From Hymenobacter terrenus (lineage in GTDB: Bacteria; Bacteroidota; Bacteroidia; Cytophagales; Hymenobacteraceae): a DNA stretch of 64,000 nt. Shown here piece by piece: positions 58,699 to 64,000 of the stretch. The notes beneath the pieces are model-generated. The model ran no database searches, had not been told where the DNA came from, and was given only the letters and a program-made list of their open reading frames with translations. The number at the start of each line of letters is the position of its first letter. Position 1 is the stretch's first letter. The stretch covers positions 62,001 through 126,000 of the forward strand of contig NZ_LATM01000005.1 in assembly GCF_000972495.1 (NCBI RefSeq), given 5' to 3'. Position numbers and translations under genes: made by a program.

Positions 58699-59913
58699 AT
58701 GAAATGGCTTCGCTATAAATATCTATGGTACTGGGTGGCGCAATTCCTGCTCTGGTTGAGCTTTGCCCTCATTCAAGTTGATACATACATCGCCCTGCAC
58801 GGTATGGAGCGAAGCGAATTGGGGAAAGAGCCAGCACAAGTAATTGTCGTCTGGGTGTTTGGTCAGGCGCTGGCGGGGCTACTACTAATGCACGTAGTAC
58901 GGATAATACTCATTCGCACCGGTATACTGAGCGCTAAGCTGGGGCGTCAGCTGCTGGTTCTGTTCCTGCTCAAAATTGGGTTAGCCAATACTTACTATAT
59001 GGTTTTGGCGGGGCTGAGCCAGGTAATAACGCCTCCGCCCCCGGTTATCTTGCCTTCGCACGCCCTTGCTTCAAAGGCGGGTGCTCCTCCGAAGGATTCT
59101 TTCGACGCAGGTCTTTCAAAGGGCCTCGCTTTAGGCAAACAAGAGCTTAATGCCGACAAAGGGCTGGATACGAAACTAGGCCGCCGGGCATGGGGAAACT
59201 ACACATTCGTGTGGCTCCTGGGGTACTTTTTGATTGTGGCAGCGGAGCGGCGGGTGGACGCGGAACTGCAACGAGCCCGCGCCGAAGCCGACCTCAACCG
59301 CACCCAGCTGGAGCTGCTGCACAGCCAAATCAACCCGCATTTCCTCTTTAATACTCTCAATTCCATCCGGGCCCTGGCCCTCACCGACCCGCACCGCACC
59401 CGCACCGCCCTCACTCAGCTTTCCGACTTGCTGCGCTACTCGTTGCGCCCCCCCGGCTCCAGCGCCGTCATTTCATTACGCGAAGAGCTAACGGCCGTGC
59501 GCGACTACCTGGCCCTGGAGCAAACCCGCTTCGGCCCCGAGCGCCTGCAAGTGCAATGCGATGTGCCCGAGGAGCTGCTCACCTGGCCCGTGCCCCCCGC
59601 CGCCCTGCTCACCCTCGTCGAAAATGCCGTCAAGCACGGCATCAGCGCTAGCCCTGCCGGGGGCACGCTGGAATTGCACGCGGCCCGGCACGCTGCTGGC
59701 CTGACGCTGACCGTGCGCCAACCCGGCGGCCTGGCCGCACCAACTGGCCAGGCACTCGGCACCGGCCTGGGGCTGGCCAATACGCACCAGCGCCTGCGGG
59801 CTATCTATGCCAACATGGCTTCGCTGGCGCTGGAAGAAGGCCCACCCGGATTCGTGACGGCCACGCTACGCCTGCCCGCCCGCCCACTGGCCGCCGCGCT
59901 ACCGGCCGGATAA
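58699..59913 (+). CDS. LytS-type sensor histidine kinase, copy 1
   Basis: A 404-residue protein from ATG 58699 (MKWLRYKYLWYW). Four spans (the last WGNYTFVWLLGYFLIV near 175-190) are followed by a coiled segment and the His_kinase domain: HSQINPHFLFNTLNS (phospho-accepting His), NAVKHGI (N box) and GTGLGLANTHQRL (G box). Longer starts upstream encode no conserved residues. It belongs with the kinase and regulator at 60365-62229; a 153-nt segment (59494-59646) is almost identical to the paralogue. No sensor domain beyond membrane spans is evident. Confidence 0.9.
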   Translation: MKWLRYKYLWYWVAQFLLWLSFALIQVDTYIALHGMERSELGKEPAQVIVVWVFGQALAGLLLMHVVRIILIRTGILSAKLGRQLLVLFLLKIGLANTYYMVLAGLSQVITPPPPVILPSHALASKAGAPPKDSFDAGLSKGLALGKQELNADKGLDTKLGRRAWGNYTFVWLLGYFLIVAAERRVDAELQRARAEADLNRTQLELLHSQINPHFLFNTLNSIRALALTDPHRTRTALTQLSDLLRYSLRPPGSSAVISLREELTAVRDYLALEQTRFGPERLQVQCDVPEELLTWPVPPAALLTLVENAVKHGISASPAGGTLELHAARHAAGLTLTVRQPGGLAAPTGQALGTGLGLANTHQRLRAIYANMASLALEEGPPGFVTATLRLPARPLAAALPAG

Positions 59914-60002
59914 CACGGGCGGCCGGGGCAGCTTGCTTTTCTTTTGCCTGCTGCTTTTCTTTCGGATGAGGCAGTAAATAGGAAGTCTGTACAAGGCCTT
60001 CA

Positions 60003-60254
60003 CCAGCGGCGGGCTGACCAGTGGGGGATAGGTACTCGGCGCGGCGAGTAGCCATCCCCCACTGGTGAGAATGGGTACTCGTCGCGGCAAGTGCCCGTCC
60101 CCGCCAGTGGCGGATGGCTACTTGGCATGGCGAGTGCCTATCCCCTACAGTGGGGGATGGCTACTCGTCTTGGCAAGTGCCCATCTCCCACAGTGGGGGA
60201 TGCTTGCTCACTGCGCCGAGTAGCCATCCCTCACTGTGGGAGATGGGCACTTCG
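60003..60254. repeat. Array of imperfect palindromes between two kinase genes
   Basis: About five units follow AGTGGGGGATGGCTACTCG, a short spacer, then GCGAGTAGCCATCCCCCACT-like sequence. The first unit (60018-60061) is a near-perfect hairpin; later ones vary by several bases (ATCTCCCACAGTGGGGGATG, CATCCCTCACTGTGGGAGAT). The array fills most of the 451-bp gap 59914-60364, which otherwise has no gene. Confidence 0.85.
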
Positions 60255-60364
60255 CTCTTTGTTCACCTTATCTGTTGCACGGTGTGATTGACCGTTTTAT
60301 CTCCCCTTCTTTGCGCACCTTCGTGCTGGGGCAAAAGCGCAGCACTACTTCCTAGGCAAGTCTT

Positions 60365-61444
60365 ATGTCGCACTTCTTCCACGCCAAGCGCTGGTACTGG
60401 ATTTGCCAGCTTGTTGGCTGGATTGGCTTCTGGGCCACGCAGGTGCAGGCCAGCGTGATGCTGGACCGTTACCAGCCAGCCACGCCACTTTGGCTGGCGG
60501 GGCTGGCCGGCCTGGGCCTGTTGCTCACGCACGGCTACCGGGCGCTGCTGCTGCGCTTCCGGGTGCTGGCGGCCCCGCTGGGGTGGCAGGCGGGCGCGGC
60601 GGCGCTGGGCCTGGTAGCACTATCGTTGCTGATGCAGGTGGCGTCGTCGCTGCTTACCTCGTCGCTATCGGGCAAGGGGTGGCACTGGTCGGGCGCGTCA
60701 GTGTTCGCCTTTGGCGTGGTGGCAATAGGGCGTTACTTAATTGTATGGGTACTGGCCTACCATTTTTTCGTGGTAGGGGAGCGCCTGGCCCGCGCCGAGG
60801 TCCGCGAGCTGCGCGCCGAAGCCGCCCGTCGTCAGGCCGAGCTGGATTTACTGCGCTCGCAAATCAATCCTCATTTTCTCTTCAACGCTCTCAACTCGGT
60901 CCGGGCGCTCACGCTGACCGACCCGCACCGGGCGCGCACGGCCGTTACCCAACTCGCCGACCTCCTGCGCTACACCCTCAGCTACGAGCAGCGCCAGCTT
61001 ATTCCCTTAGCCGAGGAGCTTGCCGCCGTGCGCGACTACCTAGCCCTGGAGCAAACCCGCTTCGGCCCCGAGCGCCTGCAAGTACAGTGCGACGTGCCCG
61101 AGGCCCTGCTCACCTGGCCCGTGCCCCCCGCCGCCCTGCTCACCCTCGTCGAAAATGCCGTCAAGCACGGCATCAGCAACCGGCCCAGCGGCGGCGTACT
61201 GCACCTGGTGGCCACCAGGAGTAGCCTCGCGGCCGAGCACCTGCAACTTGAAGTGAGTCAGCCCGGCCACTTGGCCCCGATGGTGGCTCCCCGGCCGGCG
61301 GGGCACGTGGGCGGCCTGGGCTTGCTCAATACCCGCCAACGCTTGCATTCGCTCTACGGCGACACCGCTAGTCTTACCCTTCAGGAAAACCCCGTCGGCA
61401 CGGTCGTGGCCCGCCTCGGGGTGCCTGCTACTCCCCTATCATGA
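60365..61444 (+). CDS. LytS-type sensor histidine kinase, copy 2
   Basis: A 359-residue membrane kinase with four spans (WYWICQLVGWIGFWATQVQ, LAGLAGLGLLLTHGY, LGLVALSLLMQVASSLL, GVVAIGRYLIVWVLAYHFF) and the LytS-type cytoplasmic part: LRSQINPHFLFNALNS, NAVKHGIS and GGLGLLNTRQRL. The stop overlaps the start of the regulator gene (ATGA), so the two form a sensor-regulator pair. The N-terminal part differs from copy 1 while the C-terminal part is much alike. Confidence 0.93.
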   Translation: MSHFFHAKRWYWICQLVGWIGFWATQVQASVMLDRYQPATPLWLAGLAGLGLLLTHGYRALLLRFRVLAAPLGWQAGAAALGLVALSLLMQVASSLLTSSLSGKGWHWSGASVFAFGVVAIGRYLIVWVLAYHFFVVGERLARAEVRELRAEAARRQAELDLLRSQINPHFLFNALNSVRALTLTDPHRARTAVTQLADLLRYTLSYEQRQLIPLAEELAAVRDYLALEQTRFGPERLQVQCDVPEALLTWPVPPAALLTLVENAVKHGISNRPSGGVLHLVATRSSLAAEHLQLEVSQPGHLAPMVAPRPAGHVGGLGLLNTRQRLHSLYGDTASLTLQENPVGTVVARLGVPATPLS

Positions 61445-62229
61445 CCATTTCCCCTCCCCCTGCTATCCGCGCCCTACTTGTCGAGGACGAGTACCTGGCC
61501 CGCCAGGAGCTACGCTATCTGCTGCAAGAGGCTCATCCCGAAATAGAAATCGTGGGCGAGGCCGCTGACGCTGATACCGCCCGCCGGCTCATCCCCGAGC
61601 TGCGGCCCGACCTCCTGCTACTCGACATCTCCCTGCCCGGCGAAACCGGCTTTGAGCTGCTCGAAAGCCTCGACCAAGTGCCCCTGGTCGTGTTTGTGAC
61701 CGCCTACGACCAGTATGCCACCCGCGCCTTCCAGGTATCGGCCCTCGACTACGTGCTCAAGCCCGTGCACCCCGAACGCCTGGCCCAAGCCCTGGCCCGC
61801 GTGCGCCTGTCCCTCCCCCAAGCGCACACGGCCCCGCCCGAGCCAGAGGAGCCCGGCACTGACCAGCCGGGCACCACTCCTGCCATTCAGCGCCTCACGC
61901 CCCAAAGCCAGGTTTTTCTAAAAGATGGCGACCAGTGCCACTTCGTGCGCCTTGCCGATATCGACCTGTTTGAAGCGGTAGGCAATTATGTGCGGGTGTA
62001 TTTTGGGTCGCACTCGCCGCTGCTGCACAAGTCGTTGCAGCAGCTCGAAGACAAGCTTCCGCCCGACCTGTTCTTCCGCGTCAACCGCCAGCAGATTCTC
62101 AACCTGACGACCATCGAACAGGTGCACGCCTACTACAAGGGCGGCTTGCTACTGGAAGTGCGCGGCGGCCGCCGGGTCGACGTTTCTACCCGGCAAGCGG
62201 TGCGCTTCAAGGAGTTGCTGAGTTTGTAG
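61441..62229 (+). CDS. LytTR-type response regulator
   Basis: A 262-residue regulator: receiver domain with E15/D16, phospho-accepting D62 (LLLLDISLPG), T87 and K107 (YVLKPV), then a ~25-residue Pro/Glu/Thr-rich linker and a LytTR DNA-binding domain (FLKDGDQCHFVRLADIDLFEAVGNYVRV ... LFFRVNRQQILNL ... VDVSTRQAVRFKELLSL). It overlaps the second kinase gene by four bases and is presumably phosphorylated by one or both kinases. Probable targets with LytTR sites were not identified in this window. Confidence 0.95.
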   Translation: MTISPPPAIRALLVEDEYLARQELRYLLQEAHPEIEIVGEAADADTARRLIPELRPDLLLLDISLPGETGFELLESLDQVPLVVFVTAYDQYATRAFQVSALDYVLKPVHPERLAQALARVRLSLPQAHTAPPEPEEPGTDQPGTTPAIQRLTPQSQVFLKDGDQCHFVRLADIDLFEAVGNYVRVYFGSHSPLLHKSLQQLEDKLPPDLFFRVNRQQILNLTTIEQVHAYYKGGLLLEVRGGRRVDVSTRQAVRFKELLSL

Positions 62230-62289
62230 TGGAGCGGGACAATTTCAATCCTTGGTGAGGAGAGTTGCCCCGCGCACTTCTATTCGCCC

Positions 62290-64000
62290 CTACTGTCCGC
62301 CCTGTTTATTACCGCCACTTTTCACGTCGTCGTTCGAAACAGACTTGCGCTGCTTGCCCTTCTGCTCCTGGCCAAAACGGTAGCTGAAGCTGAGGCGGAA
62401 CGAGCGTTGAAAAGCCTTGAACTCGTTGGTTTCGCTGAAATCCCGCGTGTTTGTGGTGTTGCGATAAATCCAATAGTCGTTGAAGGGCGAGCCAAAATTC
62501 AGCACCAAATCGGCTTTATCCTTGAGGAAGCTTTTCTTGGTGCCCAACTGATAATAAAGGTTGGCCGAGCCCCGCCCCTGCAAGTCGGGCGAGGGCAGCG
62601 AGCTGTAGACGAAGGCCTGTATGGTGAACTTCTTGGGCAGCTTGTAGGAGGTGTTGAAGTTGAGCCCGGCCGTGAAACCGCGCCGCTCGATGCCCAGCGT
62701 CGGGCTGCGGCGCACGATGTACTGCACATCGGGGCCGCCGCTGATTTCCCAGCCCGTGACGGGCTTGGCTGAGCCGTAGAAATTGAGCTGGTAAAAGGCG
62801 TTGGAAGCCACGTTAGCGTAGGTTTGCTGCGTAACGCCTACCACGTCGGTGGGCTGGCGCACCGATTCGATGGCGTTGTCGGTGCGCCGCACCGAGCCCG
62901 AGATATTGAGCGAACCAGCCTTGCCGTTGGTATTGAAGCTCAGCTCGTAAGAATCGGTTAGCTCGGGGTCGAGGTCGGGGTTGCCGAACGAGATATTGGT
63001 TCGGTCGCTGCGGTCTACGAAGGGGTTGAGGTAGTCGATGTAGGGCCGGGTGATGCGGCGGCTGTAGGCCAGGCGCAGGCTGTTGCTCTCGCTGAACGAA
63101 TACTGGGCATTGCCATTGGGCAGCACCGACGTGTAGTTACGCTCAAAGCCCGTATCGGTGATGCGGAAATCAGCCGCCAGGGCGGTGCGCTCCACGCGGC
63201 TGCCGAGACTGATATTCAACTTTTTGCTGGCCGCGAACGAGTAAGTGGCATAAGCAGCCTGCACGTTCTGGTCGTAGTTGAAATTGGTGGAGCGGTCGGG
63301 CAGGCGCACAAAACCATCTGTCTCTCTGCGGGTCAGGCCGTCCACGTCGGCCACCGAGCCGGTGTTGCGCCAGATGGCTTTCAGGCCGATTTCCAGCGTC
63401 TGTTTCTCCCCGAAGGGCTGCACCAGGTCGGTTTGAGCCGTGTATTCGCGGCCCGGCGTGCGGCCACGGCTACGCTCGCGGTAGCTGGCCTGGTCGGTTC
63501 CGAGGTTCACAAAAGAGTCCTTATACTCATCGAAATCGTAGCCAAACGTGCCGTTGTTGCGGGCGTACTGGCCCACCACGCTCCACTCGCGGCGGGGCTG
63601 GGCGAAGGTCTTGGTATAGGTGCCAGTCAACTCGCCGTTGAAGGAACCGAACAGAGTATTGGTAAAGCGATTGAAAAGCTGATTATTAGCAGTCTCGGCC
63701 GCCACAAAGTTGTTGAGCAGGTTGGTGTTGTAGTCGCCGTCGTAATTGTACACCGAGCCCGCCAGCGACAAGCTTTGGTGCTCACTCATTTCGTAATCGA
63801 GGCCCACCGAACCGCTGTACCACTGGCCACCGTACTTGCCGCTGCCACTTTGGGTGAGGGTCGAATTGTCCTGCTTGCCAAACCGCACGCGCTCATACCC
63901 ACTCGGCCCGTACCAACGGCCCATGCCCGCCGATGACGTGAAGCCAAGCTTGCTCTTTTTGAAGTTGAGCGAGCCCCGGGTGCTCGAATTACGGTTGCCG
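62290..64000 (-). CDS. Outer-membrane beta-barrel (TonB-receptor-like) protein, 5' end outside window
   Basis: The frame is open from the right edge to a TAG-type stop region at 62290; only the C-terminal ~570 residues are seen. The sequence is a long run of barrel strands (SGSVGLDYEMSEHQSLSLAGSVYNY, AAYATYSFAASKKLNISLGSRVERT, LAYSRRITRPYIDYLNPFVDRSD) typical of the outer membrane beta-barrel family (OMP_b-brl_3) that carries an N-terminal regulatory-like domain. The last residues (GQEQKGKQRKSVSNDDVKSGGNKQGG) form a basic tail after the final strand. It is adjacent to, but divergent in direction from, the LytTR regulator. Confidence 0.88.
   Translation of the reverse strand, partial: GNRNSSTRGSLNFKKSKLGFTSSAGMGRWYGPSGYERVRFGKQDNSTLTQSGSGKYGGQWYSGSVGLDYEMSEHQSLSLAGSVYNYDGDYNTNLLNNFVAAETANNQLFNRFTNTLFGSFNGELTGTYTKTFAQPRREWSVVGQYARNNGTFGYDFDEYKDSFVNLGTDQASYRERSRGRTPGREYTAQTDLVQPFGEKQTLEIGLKAIWRNTGSVADVDGLTRRETDGFVRLPDRSTNFNYDQNVQAAYATYSFAASKKLNISLGSRVERTALAADFRITDTGFERNYTSVLPNGNAQYSFSESNSLRLAYSRRITRPYIDYLNPFVDRSDRTNISFGNPDLDPELTDSYELSFNTNGKAGSLNISGSVRRTDNAIESVRQPTDVVGVTQQTYANVASNAFYQLNFYGSAKPVTGWEISGGPDVQYIVRRSPTLGIERRGFTAGLNFNTSYKLPKKFTIQAFVYSSLPSPDLQGRGSANLYYQLGTKKSFLKDKADLVLNFGSPFNDYWIYRNTTNTRDFSETNEFKAFQRSFRLSFSYRFGQEQKGKQRKSVSNDDVKSGGNKQGGQ

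Noticed and set aside
60003..60254. CRISPR array
   Set aside because: Units are palindromes with related, not unique, intervening sequence; no cas genes.
1..64000. tRNA, rRNA, transposase or phage genes
   Set aside because: Looked for by motif (T-loop-like GGTTCGAATCC patterns, DDE/HUH motifs, phage structural terms) and none was recognised; absence by eye is not proof.

Overview
The window looks like chromosome of a GC-rich Bacteroidota bacterium, most likely Hymenobacter or a close relative in Cytophagales. This is inferred from gene content: type IX secretion (T9SS) C-terminal domains, carboxypeptidase-like regulatory-domain proteins, a DUF5686 outer-membrane protein, TonB-linked receptors, a GH97 glucosidase of SusB type, LytS/LytTR signalling and a bacterial inositol-lipid locus. 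Base composition is high-GC throughout except the first ~0.9 kb, which is clearly AT-rich. No rRNA, tRNA, CRISPR, transposase or integrase was recognised.

Layout. 1-5.6 kb is an accessory island: a truncated AAA ATPase, a zeta-type toxin with its small partner, a DUF3800 protein, an unknown overlapping 51/202-residue pair and a VapBC pair. All are on the minus strand, and the gap before each unit carries a ~60-bp G-rich repeat (eight copies, seen nowhere else here). 5.6-18 kb holds metabolic and general genes: membrane proteins, an NmrA-type oxidoreductase, GH43, a PhyH-type dioxygenase, a 21-bp tandem repeat array, GH97, GNAT, pirin, SelO and a small-membrane-protein operon ending in DUF2243. 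18-25.2 kb (minus strand) is a six-gene inositol-lipid operon: myo-inositol-phosphate synthase, PgpA-type phosphatase, GtrA, DUF5686, a CDP-alcohol phosphatidyltransferase fused to a DUF4833-like domain, and a PAP2/Aur1-type transferase. In order these would make inositol phosphate, PI-phosphate, PI and then inositol phosphosphingolipid, with flipping or export suggested for GtrA and DUF5686.

25.6-33.4 kb contains a PmtA-like methyltransferase, two S9 peptidases, a Nudix hydrolase and a sugar dehydrogenase-like lipoprotein. 33.6-38.3 kb (plus strand) has a DUF72 remnant and an intact DUF72 gene. These are followed by a single-domain ModE-type regulator, a palindrome of ModE-box form overlapping a promoter-like element, a molybdopterin-fold exported protein with an in-frame TGA near its end, and a TonB-dependent receptor; together these suggest a molybdate/tungstate-responsive uptake unit. 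38.4-45.3 kb has an OmpA protein with a Lys/Ala/Pro tail, a pirin/HxlR divergent pair with a palindromic operator candidate, an isolated nuoKL pair and an ECF sigma factor with a small membrane protein. 45.5-58.3 kb has an ABC permease-M1 peptidase fusion with its ATPase and a run of secreted or membrane proteins (T9SS-type cargo, M50 peptidase, BNR/YCF48 propeller, S8 peptidase, regulatory-domain proteins). 58.7-62.2 kb encodes two paralogous LytS kinases separated by a palindrome array, the second overlapping a LytTR regulator. The window ends inside a TonB-receptor-like outer-membrane barrel protein.

Several dispersed inverted-repeat families sit in the gaps between genes. All family calls come from reading motifs by eye; no database search was possible.
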